DNA from: Paenibacillus sp. JDR-2 | GTDB lineage: Bacteria > Bacillota > Bacilli > Paenibacillales > Paenibacillaceae | DNA: 64,000 nt | NCBI RefSeq assembly: GCF_000023585.1 | Contig: NC_012914.1 | Coordinates: 6,393,501-6,457,500, forward strand | Reading direction: 5' to 3' | In this document: in pieces, positions 18,472 to 27,562 of the stretch | Layout of the letters: each line of letters begins with the position of its first letter | Numbering within the stretch: the stretch's first letter is position 1 | The notes under the pieces: generated by a model | Told to the model about the DNA's origin: nothing | The model's database searches: none | What the model saw: the letters and a program-made list of their open reading frames with translations, nothing else | Made by a program: the position numbers and the translations under genes

Positions 18472-18509
18472 CTCTTGTTCCTCCCAGCATGATCTATAAA
18501 AAAGCTAAA

Positions 18510-18538
18510 GCTGCCCTGCAGTCCGTACGCAGGGCAGC
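18510..18538 (-). terminator. Attenuating hairpin after the second binding-protein gene
   Basis: The arms GCTGCCCTGC and GCAGGGCAGC form a perfect 10-bp stem, followed on the minus strand by TTTAGCTTTTTT. It sits directly after the binding-protein stop and before the ThuA-like gene. Confidence 0.75.
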
Positions 18539-18547
18539 AGCAAAACA

Positions 18548-20188
18548 TTATTTGATGTTCATGTAACGTTCATAAGCGTCATTGTAAATCTTGATCAGCT
18601 TCTCAAGGCCCATATCGTTCAGCTTCTTGACGTAAGCATCCCACTCCTGGTCGATGCCGCCTTTGGTCACCCATTTGGCGCGGGTGCTCTTGATATAGCT
18701 CTCGATATCCGTAATGAGCGTTGGCAGCTCGGCGTATTCTTCCTCGGTGTACATCACGTCCGGGAACGGCTGCGTGACATATTCCTTGCCCAAGCTGTCG
18801 AGCTCAAGCTTCAGACCGTCACCGCTTGTTGGATCAAGCTTGATGTTCTTCTCGAACTCGGGGCTGACGTATTTCGGTCCAAAATCCCGCAGGGAGCTGT
18901 CCCAGTACCAAGCGTCCGCGCTAGTGCCGTCCGGCGGATCCATCAGCGTATAGGTACCGTCGGCGTTTTTCTCAACGGAGGTGCCAATCGCGCCCCAGAA
19001 GTTCTGGATGCTTGCTTCTCCGGTATAGAACTGGTCAGCCCAACGCGCCGCAACCTCCGGATGCTCGTTCGAGGTTGTAATGAGCACCTCGTTACGGCGA
19101 ATGCTTAATCCGTTCGGATCGCCAATCTGATATTTCTTGCCGTCCGGCCCGGTAATCGGCGCGATGGTCTCATACTGCTTGCTCCATTGGCCAAATACCG
19201 CGTCCGGCGTCCATTGGTACGAGAATCCAACAAGCGCGGCGTCCGGATTTTGCCGCTTGGCCGTCAGCATCGTATCGTCCTGCGTGAACGTTTCTTTATC
19301 GATCAGCCCTTCGGAATACAATTTATTCGCCCAGGTAATAGCCGCCTTATAGGCTTCCGATGTCGGGAAATATTCCGGCTTGCCGTCCTTCAGCACCATA
19401 TGGTTGCCGCGGATATCCGTAATGCCGAATGGCGCGAACAGGTTCATGTCCAGGTCCTTCTGATCGCTGTACGGAATCTCGTCAGCCTTGCCGTTGCCGT
19501 TGGGATCCTTCTCCTTAAACGCCTTCAGCACCGTATATAATTCATCAAGCGTTTCAGGCGCCTTCAGTCCCAATTTGTCCAGCCACTCTTTGTTGATAAC
19601 CGGCTGTACGGAAGAATACGGCCGCGATGGCAGCCTTGCGGGCAGCGAGTAGATTTTGCCGTCCGGGAACGTACTCAGCTTCTTCAGCTCCGGCATTTCG
19701 GCCATGGCCGCTTTCAGATTCGGCATATATTTGTCGATATAGTCGTCAAGCGGACGGAAAATGCTCAGGTTATTCACGATATCGGAATCCCCAAACGCCA
19801 GGTCGCCGATGATAACATCCGGCATTTTTCCGCTTGCCAGCATAACCGACTTTTGGGCGTCCCAATCGCTCGAGGAAATGACCTGCCAATTGATTTTGAC
19901 ATTCGAATTCTTCTCCAGCTCCTGAAGCCAGGCGTTCTTCTTGAACGTATCTCCCATGTTGCCCCAACGGATCGTAAGAACGTCCAGCGTTACCGGCTTA
20001 TCTACAATCGGAAGGCCTTCCGCATGAAAGTTGCTGCCCGCTTTGCCGCTACCCGTGTTATTGGATGCGGCGGCATTATTGGTCTCCTTACCACTACTGC
20101 AGCCCGCAAGCACCGTGGTGCCCAATACGGAAATCAAAGCGAGGCCGGACAGCATTTTTCTCGTATTTCTCTTCGAAATGGTTGTCAT
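18548..20188 (-). CDS. LplA-like sugar-binding lipoprotein (second locus)
   Basis: This 546-residue extracellular binding protein has a lipoprotein signal (TTVLAGCSSG), an Asn/Ser/Gly-rich linker and a large binding domain. The loop DPNGNGKADEIP looks like a calcium-binding EF-hand-type loop and is typical of the LplA/YtcQ branch. The frame begins at 20221, but the ATG at 20188 has AGAGGGGG before it and starts the signal peptide directly. Here the binding protein follows its permeases, unlike the mannoside locus. The substrate is unknown; the ThuA/ThuB-like genes downstream suggest a disaccharide or glucoside. Confidence 0.92.
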   Translation of the reverse strand: MTTISKRNTRKMLSGLALISVLGTTVLAGCSSGKETNNAAASNNTGSGKAGSNFHAEGLPIVDKPVTLDVLTIRWGNMGDTFKKNAWLQELEKNSNVKINWQVISSSDWDAQKSVMLASGKMPDVIIGDLAFGDSDIVNNLSIFRPLDDYIDKYMPNLKAAMAEMPELKKLSTFPDGKIYSLPARLPSRPYSSVQPVINKEWLDKLGLKAPETLDELYTVLKAFKEKDPNGNGKADEIPYSDQKDLDMNLFAPFGITDIRGNHMVLKDGKPEYFPTSEAYKAAITWANKLYSEGLIDKETFTQDDTMLTAKRQNPDAALVGFSYQWTPDAVFGQWSKQYETIAPITGPDGKKYQIGDPNGLSIRRNEVLITTSNEHPEVAARWADQFYTGEASIQNFWGAIGTSVEKNADGTYTLMDPPDGTSADAWYWDSSLRDFGPKYVSPEFEKNIKLDPTSGDGLKLELDSLGKEYVTQPFPDVMYTEEEYAELPTLITDIESYIKSTRAKWVTKGGIDQEWDAYVKKLNDMGLEKLIKIYNDAYERYMNIK

Positions 20189-20236
20189 GTATAAATCCCC
20201 CTCTAAAAGGATAATGGCCATTCATCCACAGCTTGC

Positions 20237-21148
20237 TTATTCCTTCACGGCGCCGATCATCACCCCCTTGTTGAAATGCTTTTGCACAAACGGGTAGATG
20301 CACATAATCGGAACCGTAGCGACGATAATGACGGAATACCGCAGCAGATTGGCAAGGCGCAGCGCGATTTGGGCCGCTTCCCCCGTACCAAGCGCGGTCT
20401 GCATCTGATTGGTGACCAGAATATCTCTTAAGATCAGCTGCAGCGGGTATAAATTCTTATCTTGCAGATAGATTAGCGCGTTAAAATACGAATTCCATTG
20501 ACCAACGGCAAACCATAAGGCCAATACGGCAATAATCGGTTTCGAGAGCGGCAGTACCATCTGAGCATAAAAGCGCAGGTTCCCGCAGCCGTCGATTTGC
20601 GCGGCTTCCCATAACTCCGTCGGAATGCCCGTCCGGAAGAACGTACGCGCTACGATAATATCAAAGACGGCAACCGAGAAAGGCAGCACCATGACCAGAA
20701 ACGTATCGTACAGATGAAAATCGCGGATCGTCAGAAACGTAGGCACTAGTCCCCCGTTGAAGAACATGGTGAAAATAAAGAAGAGAGACAAAAACTTGCG
20801 TCCGACCAGATCCTTTCTCGACAGGGCATAACCTGCCGACACGTTGACGATAAGGCCAATCAAGGTACCCACAACCGTATAAACGATCGTGTTCCGGTAG
20901 CCGATCCATATATTCGAATGATTCAGTAATTCCTTATAACCATCGACTGTAAACCCTTTCGGAAATAACCATACCTTTCCGTTCCCCACAGCCGAGGGAT
21001 CGCTGAAGGAAGCGATGATAATAAAGTAAAGCGGATATAACACAATGATAAGGACAATCGCGGCCCAAATATAGAGCAGGATCTCCAGCAGTTTATCGCT
21101 GTTGCCCGATTTTTTCGGTTGAATGGCTAAATTCGCGGCAGCCTCCAT
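20237..21148 (-). CDS. Sugar ABC transporter permease, LplC type (second locus)
   Basis: This 303-residue permease has about six helices (first one near LLYIWAAIVLIIVLYPLYF) and the EAA loop WEAAQIDGCGN. It ends in GAVKE. The ATG at 21148 follows AAAGGAG and is preferred to the one at 21187. It lies 48 bases before the binding-protein gene. It is closely similar in layout to the permease at 50839-51726, with the motif SFSDPS shared by both, which suggests a common ancestor for the two transporters. Confidence 0.93.
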   Translation of the reverse strand: MEAAANLAIQPKKSGNSDKLLEILLYIWAAIVLIIVLYPLYFIIIASFSDPSAVGNGKVWLFPKGFTVDGYKELLNHSNIWIGYRNTIVYTVVGTLIGLIVNVSAGYALSRKDLVGRKFLSLFFIFTMFFNGGLVPTFLTIRDFHLYDTFLVMVLPFSVAVFDIIVARTFFRTGIPTELWEAAQIDGCGNLRFYAQMVLPLSKPIIAVLALWFAVGQWNSYFNALIYLQDKNLYPLQLILRDILVTNQMQTALGTGEAAQIALRLANLLRYSVIIVATVPIMCIYPFVQKHFNKGVMIGAVKE

Positions 21149-21208
21149 AGCTGTTCGGCTCCTTTCTAAAATGAATGGCGAAACCATTCATACTTCGTAA
21201 GCATCCGC

Positions 21209-22138
21209 TTACCAAAGACTGTTCTCGGAGTATTTTTTCGATATCCAGTTGACCAGAATTAACAGTGTGAAATTAATAACCGTATTAAATAGATTGATGG
21301 CCGCCGAGAAGCTGTATTGAGAACTGAGCAGCCCGATTTTGTACACGTAAGTAGAGATGACTTCGCTGCCGCCTATATTTAGGTTGTTTTGCAGCAGATA
21401 CGCCTTCTCGAAGCCAACGCCCAGCAGTCCGCCGATCCGCAGGATCAATAAGGTTACCGCTGTCGGGATAAGCATCGGAATATCGATGTAGCGGATTTTC
21501 TGCCATCGGCTGGCTCCGTCCACGGTTGCCGCTTCGTATAGGCTTGGACTAACGGAGGATAACGCAGCAAGATAAATGATGCTGTCCCATCCCGTATGCT
21601 GCCATACGTCCGACCATACATACAGGCTGCTGAACATGCTGGCCGAGCCCATCAGGTTTGGCGCTTCGGCGCCGAATAACCGGTAGATGTTGCCGATCAG
21701 TCCGTTCCCCGGCGACAGCAGGATCATCATGAGACCCACGATAACGATAGTGGAAATAAAATGCGGCATGTACGTAATCGTCTGGAATACCCGTTTGAAC
21801 CGGTTCTGCCGCAGCTGATTCACGAGAATGGCGAATGCAATCGGAAGAGGAAAGGTGACAAAGCTGTACAAGCTGATGAATACCGTGTTCTTAATGGTGA
21901 CCGTGAATTGGTAGGAATGAAAAAACTTCTCGAAATATTTGAACCCTACCCAGGGACTATCCATAATGCCAAGCGCCGGTTTGAAATCTTTAAAGGCAAT
22001 AATGACCCCGTACATCGGCTTGTAAGTAAAACAGAGCAGCAGCACGACAGCCGGCAGCAAGAGCAGGTATAAACCCCAGTTTCTGCTGATTCTCGTTACG
22101 TAACGATGCAGATTACCGCTCGATGAACTGTTTATCAA
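21209..22138 (-). CDS. Sugar ABC transporter permease, LplB type (second locus)
   Basis: This 309-residue permease is the first gene of the leftward operon. It has about six helices starting near residue 20 (LYLLLLPAVVLLLCF), the EAA loop YEAATVDGASRW and the C-terminal motif KKYSENSLW typical of LplB proteins. The start is TTG at 22138: AAAGGGAGGT lies eight bases before it and no nearby ATG fits. The control region for the operon is at 22175-22241. Confidence 0.92.
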   Translation of the reverse strand: MINSSSSGNLHRYVTRISRNWGLYLLLLPAVVLLLCFTYKPMYGVIIAFKDFKPALGIMDSPWVGFKYFEKFFHSYQFTVTIKNTVFISLYSFVTFPLPIAFAILVNQLRQNRFKRVFQTITYMPHFISTIVIVGLMMILLSPGNGLIGNIYRLFGAEAPNLMGSASMFSSLYVWSDVWQHTGWDSIIYLAALSSVSPSLYEAATVDGASRWQKIRYIDIPMLIPTAVTLLILRIGGLLGVGFEKAYLLQNNLNIGGSEVISTYVYKIGLLSSQYSFSAAINLFNTVINFTLLILVNWISKKYSENSLW

Positions 22139-22174
22139 GAATGTGTACCTCCCTTTGCTGTTGTGATTGACTTC

Positions 22175-22241
22175 AGTATACGTGCTGACGATAACGGGAT
22201 TTGGACTTCATGGATGCAAATTCCGGACATTCGGATGCAAA
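22175..22241 (-). promoter_or_regulatory. Leftward promoter with two direct repeats for the YesN-type regulator
   Basis: On the minus strand a TATACT -10 box lies at 22175-22180, with no good -35 box, as expected for an activated promoter. Two copies of GGATGCAAA begin at 22212 and 22233, exactly 21 bases (two helix turns) apart, each preceded by a GGAC-TTC-like element. The nearer copy ends about 10 bases from the -35 position. AraC-type regulators bind such repeats, so the partner encoded at 24183-25775 is the likely activator. Confidence 0.55.
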
Positions 22242-22340
22242 AAGGACCGATTTCTGTCTTAATGGAGACTCACCGCTTGGGCTGACCTACAATCCAGACT
22301 TTTTGCTGTAACTATTCGGACTTTCGCTCTTTTAAGGGGA

Positions 22341-22377
22341 TGCAACCGGTTGCAATTTCGAAACCCAAGGCTATAAT
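22341..22377 (+). promoter_or_regulatory. Rightward kinase promoter overlapped by a perfect cre site
   Basis: TGCAACCGGTTGCA (22341-22354) is a perfect palindrome matching the cre consensus and the LacI-family operator pattern. The -35 box TTGCAA (22350-22355) is embedded in it, and TATAAT (22372-22377) follows after 16 bases. A bound CcpA or LacI-family repressor would block this promoter of the kinase gene. Confidence 0.7.
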
Positions 22378-22433
22378 TATCTGACACATGATTTTGCTTT
22401 CATAGAGGTTGATAGCGGGGAGTTGCGAGGCAT

Positions 22434-24179
22434 ATGACCAAACCGTCGGAGAACAAGCTGTATCCGATTCAGCATTACGTCAAAATCATTCTCGTCATTT
22501 CGTTTACCGCGCTGATTTTGGATTTTATCATCAGCTTTGCGTCGATCACGATCGTTAAGCAGCAGTCCGCAAGGGATTTGAGGGATACCGCTTATTTGTA
22601 CATCAACCGGATTAACAGCGACTTTTCCTACATTAATCATTTCATGGGCTGGACGCTGGCCAACGACGAGAACGTCAAAATGATGGAAACCCACGACACG
22701 AACGAAACGGAATTCATCAAAGCAAACGACGCGTTGTACAGGCGGTTCGTCGAGCTTCAGACCAGCTATGACAAGAGCTATAACTTCTTTATCTTCTTCA
22801 AGAAGAAGAACGTGATGCTCAACATTGCGCCTATGAAGGCGACCTACAAGGAATACCAGCAATTGCAGCATCAGATTAATGTCTTCATCAAAGATAAGGT
22901 CATCTATGAGAAGTTCTATTCCCGTTGGTCGACCATTCAGCTGGCCGGAAAATTTTATATCGTTAATATCGTGCCTTACCACGACAGCTATATGATCTGC
23001 CTGATCGCGGCGGACGATCTGATCCGCCCGCTCCGCCAGATTAATCTGGGCGAGAATGGATACGCCTCCCTGCGTGCCGAAGACGGCAGTCTAGTAACCA
23101 GCCCCATCTCGAATAAAGGCAAGCTGCTGAACATCGCGCGGGAGCAGGACCGTTCCTCCGTCATGAACACTCTCCAGACCCGAACGACGGTTAACGGCGA
23201 GTTCGATAACGCCTCTTTCTTCGTGAAGCTTGTGATCCAATTCGGCGCGTTTGAGAAAATCATGATCGTTCAGCTGCTTATTATGCTGCTGGCCGTTATA
23301 GTCGCCTGCAGCCTGAGCTTCATCATGCTGTACTTCAAGAACAAGGTGCTGCAGCCGATCAAGAGCTTCTCCTACAATCTTGCCTTCTGGGCGGAGGATG
23401 GGGAGCCGCTCGACAGTACGGGCAGCAAGATTGTGGAACTGGAGAAAGCCAATAAACAATTTGCTCAGCTCGTTAACCAGATTAAAACCTACAAGATCGA
23501 TATTTACGAACGCGAGCTGGAGAAGCAGCGTATTCAGCTGGATTATATGAAGCTGCAGATCAAGCCGCATTTTTTCCTGAACTGCCTGACGACGATTCAC
23601 AGCATGGCGCAGATGGATATGACCGAGGAAATCCAGCAGATGGCTTTGTCCACCTCGGTGTACTTCCGCTATATTTTCCAGAACGGTCAGGATTTTGTCC
23701 GCCTGGAGGACGAAATCGAGCATGTCCGGGTTTATCTCGAAATCCAGAGGAACCGCTACCGAAGCTCGTTCCTGTACCGGATTGAACAAGAGGAGTCGAC
23801 GCGGGATGTCCCGATCCCTCCTCTCGTGCTGCAGACCTTTATCGAGAATGCGATCAAATACGCGGTGTCGCGGGAACACGAGGTGCTTATTACGCTGACC
23901 GTTGAGAGGCGGATGACGGAGGAGCAAAGGATGACCGTCATCCAAATTACGGATACGGGGCCTGGTTTTCCGCCGGAGATCTTGGAGAAGCTGCAGCTGG
24001 GAGAGCCGCTTGATCAGACGCTTGGCACGCAAATCGGTATTATGAATACCGTTCAGAGGTTGAAATACCTGTATGGAGAGCTTGCGCAGATCGACTTCGA
24101 TAATCAGCTTAACGGCGGAGCCTCCGTTACCCTCTATCTTCCGGAGCTTCCGGCCAATTCGAATGAAACGGGAGTGTAG
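22434..24179 (+). CDS. YesM-type sensor histidine kinase (second locus)
   Basis: This 581-residue membrane kinase has a first helix at about 15-38, an extracellular region, a second helix near residue 280-300 (QLLIMLLAVIVACSLSFI), a HAMP-like linker and the kinase domain. The phosphorylated His379 is in IKPHFFLNCL; IENAIKYAV and DTGPGFP are ATP-binding boxes. The extracellular part is shorter than in the other two YesM kinases here. The start ATG follows GGGGAG and GAGG. It lies 3 bases before the regulator gene and is divergent from the transporter it probably controls. Confidence 0.93.
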   Translation: MTKPSENKLYPIQHYVKIILVISFTALILDFIISFASITIVKQQSARDLRDTAYLYINRINSDFSYINHFMGWTLANDENVKMMETHDTNETEFIKANDALYRRFVELQTSYDKSYNFFIFFKKKNVMLNIAPMKATYKEYQQLQHQINVFIKDKVIYEKFYSRWSTIQLAGKFYIVNIVPYHDSYMICLIAADDLIRPLRQINLGENGYASLRAEDGSLVTSPISNKGKLLNIAREQDRSSVMNTLQTRTTVNGEFDNASFFVKLVIQFGAFEKIMIVQLLIMLLAVIVACSLSFIMLYFKNKVLQPIKSFSYNLAFWAEDGEPLDSTGSKIVELEKANKQFAQLVNQIKTYKIDIYERELEKQRIQLDYMKLQIKPHFFLNCLTTIHSMAQMDMTEEIQQMALSTSVYFRYIFQNGQDFVRLEDEIEHVRVYLEIQRNRYRSSFLYRIEQEESTRDVPIPPLVLQTFIENAIKYAVSREHEVLITLTVERRMTEEQRMTVIQITDTGPGFPPEILEKLQLGEPLDQTLGTQIGIMNTVQRLKYLYGELAQIDFDNQLNGGASVTLYLPELPANSNETGV

Positions 24180-24182
24180 CTC

Positions 24183-25775
24183 ATGAATGTATTGCTTGTT
24201 GATGACGATTACTTTGTCGTAACCGCGCTGGAGAAGAAGATTGACTGGGCTTCGCTTGGCATCGAGGGTGTCTATACGGCTCATAACGTCGCTCAGGCTC
24301 GGGAGATTCTGATGAAGCATAAGGTTCAAATTCTTGTATCCGATATCGAAATGCCGCAGGGAAGCGGTCTGGAGCTCTTGGCGTGGATTCGCGAGGAGAA
24401 CTACAATGTGCAGGCGATCTTCTTAACCAACTACGCCGACTTCAATTACGCGCAAAAAGCGATCGAGCTGCGCAGCTTCGAATATTTCCTGAAGCCGATC
24501 CAATTCGATAAGCTGATGCTTATTATCCGAAAAGCCGTTGAACGGGCGCAAGAACAGCAGCAGCAGGAAAAAGCCATTCAAGAGGGTTATTACTGGCAGC
24601 GCAATCAAGCGAAGATGCTTGAGCACTTCTGGCGCAAGCTGATCAGCGGCAGCGTCTCCTTCCCTCTTAAGGCATCGGATATTCTGCTTGCCGTTGAGGA
24701 GCAGCATCTTTCGTATGACCGTAATGATCTCATTCAGCCCGTCCTGCTTAATCTGTTTCCTTATGACGGCAGTATGGGCGTTGAGGAGAAAAATCTTTTC
24801 GACTTCGCGCTGCTTAATGTCCTATACGAGCTGTTTCAGCATCCTCAATTTTCAGTGGAAACGGTACTGGAATACAGCGCTTATAACTGGATCGCCGTGC
24901 TCAAATGGAAGGAAGCCTCCGACTTGCAGACGCTTGACGGGCTTTGCGCCGCCTTTATCCAGCAGGCGAATCGCTCGCTGAAATGCGATGCCTGCTGCAT
25001 CGTCGCCATGTCCGGCAGACTTGAGGGCATTAGCCCGGTCATACGCCAGCTGCTGGAGCGCAATCAGGATATCGCCAAGCGGCGCAATCATATTTTTTTC
25101 GTGGAGCATGGTCTTCGGCAAGCCGATGAATCGTATCAACCGCCGGAGCTGACCAAGCTGGAGGAGCTGCTGGAGCGGAACCTGCCGGATGAATTCCTGC
25201 AAGAGACAACCCGGTATTTAAACGAGTCGGTGCATCAGAATCTTTTCTCCACCTCAATTCTTAGCTTGTTCCGGCTTGATATGATGCAGCTTGTATATGC
25301 CTTCCTAAAGTCAAAGGGCATTCAGGCGCATCAGTTGTATACGGGTAAAACCAATGAACGGCTGCTCGCCCATTCCCTCCATTCCATTGAGGATTTGGAG
25401 GCTTACTTGAAGTATCTGGTCCACACGGCCATGGAATACCGCGATTTCGCCGAGCAGCCTAAATCCGTTGCCGATGACATCAAACAATATATCCATGCTC
25501 ATTACGGGGAGGATTTGACCCGCATCAGCCTGGCCGAAATCGTCTACCTTCATCCCGATTATCTGGCCAGACTGTTCAAGAAAGAGACCGGCGTTTCCCT
25601 GGGTACGTATGTCATTAGTGCCCGAATGGAGGCAGCTAAACAGCTGCTCCGCACGACCAATCTGTCGGTATTCGCCGTGGCGAAGAAGGTTGGCTATGCC
25701 AACTATTCGTACTTCGCAAAGGTCTTTAAGCAAGAGGCTGGCGTTACGCCTAACGAATATAAGCAGGACGGTTAA
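24183..25775 (+). CDS. YesN-type response regulator (second locus)
   Basis: This 530-residue protein has an N-terminal receiver domain (DDD at 7-9, phosphorylation site Asp54 in LVSDIEMP), a long middle region and an AraC-type DNA-binding domain at about 430-530 (LARLFKKETGVSLGTY, VGYANYSYFAKVFKQ). It follows the kinase gene after 3 bases. The paired repeats at 22212-22241 in front of the divergent transporter operon are the predicted target. Confidence 0.94.
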   Translation: MNVLLVDDDYFVVTALEKKIDWASLGIEGVYTAHNVAQAREILMKHKVQILVSDIEMPQGSGLELLAWIREENYNVQAIFLTNYADFNYAQKAIELRSFEYFLKPIQFDKLMLIIRKAVERAQEQQQQEKAIQEGYYWQRNQAKMLEHFWRKLISGSVSFPLKASDILLAVEEQHLSYDRNDLIQPVLLNLFPYDGSMGVEEKNLFDFALLNVLYELFQHPQFSVETVLEYSAYNWIAVLKWKEASDLQTLDGLCAAFIQQANRSLKCDACCIVAMSGRLEGISPVIRQLLERNQDIAKRRNHIFFVEHGLRQADESYQPPELTKLEELLERNLPDEFLQETTRYLNESVHQNLFSTSILSLFRLDMMQLVYAFLKSKGIQAHQLYTGKTNERLLAHSLHSIEDLEAYLKYLVHTAMEYRDFAEQPKSVADDIKQYIHAHYGEDLTRISLAEIVYLHPDYLARLFKKETGVSLGTYVISARMEAAKQLLRTTNLSVFAVAKKVGYANYSYFAKVFKQEAGVTPNEYKQDG

Positions 25776-25807
25776 GGAATCGCGTGAACGACTTACCCTT
25801 GAAATTG

Positions 25808-25860
25808 AAACAGCGACTGCCATGGACGAGAAAATAAAGTCCTAGACTGTCGCTGTTTTT
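25808..25860. terminator. Bidirectional terminator
   Basis: The arms AAACAGCGAC and GTCGCTGTTT, with an inner GGAC/GTCC stem, are followed on the plus strand by a T tract. It lies between convergent genes. Confidence 0.7.
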
Positions 25861-25866
25861 ATTGAA

Positions 25867-26772
25867 CTATCGTTCTCCGTTTTGGCTTAAAAATTTCATT
25901 AAATCATTACTCAGCTGCACAATCTCATTGTTAGCGTTATTCGCGTAATCCGGCAACATCATATCCCTCACCATTTTAGTTCGTAGCCATGCCATAAAGA
26001 AAAGATCCAGCAATAAGTTTGGAAATTTAAGAACCATTTTAAGCATTGGCGGGTCAATTGAAACGCCAGCTTTTTGTATGGCCCTTAGATACGCTTTTAA
26101 AGTGACTGTTATTTTGCGTGCCGTCTTTCTGGTTCCGGCTGTTTTTTTGTCAATAATCTTATTCTCAGCATGCAAAAAGCTCAGCATGGCAATGTCTGAT
26201 ACGGAATGCGTGATTAGATACGCTTGCATATCCTTTTTAATAACGTAGGGAAGCTTTGCTGTTTTAAATATTTTTGCTAGGTTTTCTATGCGTTCTGTCA
26301 CTACGCCATTCATTTCTCCGAATGCAGTTGCCGCTATAATCTTGGGTAGGAATCGGGGATGCAATACTCCGTCTTTAATCTGTCCGCCGAATCCCGGAAA
26401 GGCTGGCAATAGTCTATCCCCTACGATATCCAGCCACGAAGAAAATCCAATTGAATTACTAGTCATCGTAACTATATTTTTGCTTTGATTATCTTTTAGC
26501 GCTAACAATGCTGATTCGGACCGATCATAACGAACGGTAACGAAAATAAAATCGTATACATCGTTATTTTCGAGCTTATCAATAACATTCACTTTTATCG
26601 ATCTAACTGTACCTTTTTCTTTATATTGCAGACCATTTTCTCTTAATGATTGAAATCTATTGGAATGTGCAAACAGGCTAACGTCAAACCCTGCTTCAAT
26701 AAGCTTAATTGCGTACATGCTCCCGATGACGCCTGCACCAAAAATTAAAATTCTACCTTGTTTTGCTGACAT
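25867..26772 (-). CDS. Ketopantoate-reductase-like (ApbA/PanE) protein
   Basis: This 301-residue protein has the NAD(P)-binding motif ILIFGAGVIGSMYA at the N-terminus, as in ApbA/PanE reductases. The C-terminal domain is divergent, and I do not see the full catalytic pattern of true PanE, so its substrate is unknown. The ATG at 26772 after AGGGGTGG is preferred over a GTG at 26781. The gene is clearly more AT-rich than the sugar loci around it, as is the divergent TetR gene, which suggests that the pair was acquired together. Confidence 0.75.
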   Translation of the reverse strand: MSAKQGRILIFGAGVIGSMYAIKLIEAGFDVSLFAHSNRFQSLRENGLQYKEKGTVRSIKVNVIDKLENNDVYDFIFVTVRYDRSESALLALKDNQSKNIVTMTSNSIGFSSWLDIVGDRLLPAFPGFGGQIKDGVLHPRFLPKIIAATAFGEMNGVVTERIENLAKIFKTAKLPYVIKKDMQAYLITHSVSDIAMLSFLHAENKIIDKKTAGTRKTARKITVTLKAYLRAIQKAGVSIDPPMLKMVLKFPNLLLDLFFMAWLRTKMVRDMMLPDYANNANNEIVQLSNDLMKFLSQNGER

Positions 26773-26809
26773 TAAAACCACCCCTACTTATTAACATTCC
26801 TTTTTGATT

Positions 26810-26831
26810 ATCAGACAACGTGTTGTATGAT
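26810..26831. promoter_or_regulatory. Predicted TetR operator
   Basis: A 22-bp dyad has arms ATCAGACAAC and GTTGTATGAT around a GT centre, with one mismatch. It lies between the divergent reductase and TetR genes, the usual place for a TetR operator that controls both. Confidence 0.6.
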
Positions 26832-26920
26832 GTGATCATAAATCTTTATTATTCCTTGATCAACCATCAGTTTTTTATGATTTGTCGGATGATATTCTTA
26901 TTCGCTAGCAGGAGGGAACC

Positions 26921-27472
26921 ATGAAAAAGCAACCCCTAATAACGGAGAAAACAAGACAAAAGTTTGTAGAGGTTTTTTGCGAGTTGTATAGCCAAAAGCC
27001 GATTGAGAAAATTTCGGTTCAGGAAATTACGAAGAAGTCAGGATATAACCGCAGCACTTTTTATCAATACTTTACCGACATTTACGAATTGTTGGACTCT
27101 GTTGAAAATGATTTATTGAATGACTTAAAAAAAGAACTGGCGAATAAAGAGCTATCGATGCATACGGTTCAAGAAACGCTCTATTGTCTGGACAAAAGAG
27201 AACATCTCCTGGTTCTTAACGCCCTTTTGGGCGATTACGGAAGTGCCCGTTTCTTAAAACGCTTAAAAAAAGAAATCTCTTTGGATCAATTGGAATTAAA
27301 CGTTCCGCCAAACGATTCCTTAACGCCATACTTCATTGAGTTTTACCTGACAACTTCCCTTTCCTTATTTCGTCTTTGGCTCCAGCGTCAAAAGGATTTA
27401 TCGTCAGAAGATTTTCTCAAGTTAGTGGAGAACCTGTATTCAAGCGGGATTAACCCCTATTTAAAAAAATGA
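26921..27472 (+). CDS. TetR/AcrR-type regulator
   Basis: This 183-residue repressor has an N-terminal helix-turn-helix at about 25-50 (ISVQEITKKSGYNRSTFYQY, the TetR signature) and a C-terminal ligand domain of unknown specificity, resembling the TetR_C7/AcrR group of Firmicutes. The ATG follows GGAGGG. It is divergent from the reductase-like gene and probably represses both genes through the dyad at 26810-26831. Confidence 0.88.
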   Translation: MKKQPLITEKTRQKFVEVFCELYSQKPIEKISVQEITKKSGYNRSTFYQYFTDIYELLDSVENDLLNDLKKELANKELSMHTVQETLYCLDKREHLLVLNALLGDYGSARFLKRLKKEISLDQLELNVPPNDSLTPYFIEFYLTTSLSLFRLWLQRQKDLSSEDFLKLVENLYSSGINPYLKK

Positions 27473-27515
27473 GTCTGTCATTCAAAACTAGCGTGCGGCG
27501 CATCGTTAAGACAAC

Positions 27516-27545
27516 AAAGAGGCTGCCAAATGAGGCAGCCTCTTT
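27516..27545. terminator. Bidirectional terminator
   Basis: AAAGAGGCTGCC and GGCAGCCTCTTT form a perfect 12-bp stem with a 6-base loop and T tracts nearby in both directions. It ends the TetR gene and the MalEFG-type operon. Confidence 0.85.
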
Positions 27546-27562
27546 CCGTTTTTATAATCAAA

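Noticed and set aside
23091..24329. Leftward frame of 412 codons opposite the second sensor kinase
   Set aside because: It spans the end of one real gene and the start of the next and has no domain or ribosome binding site.
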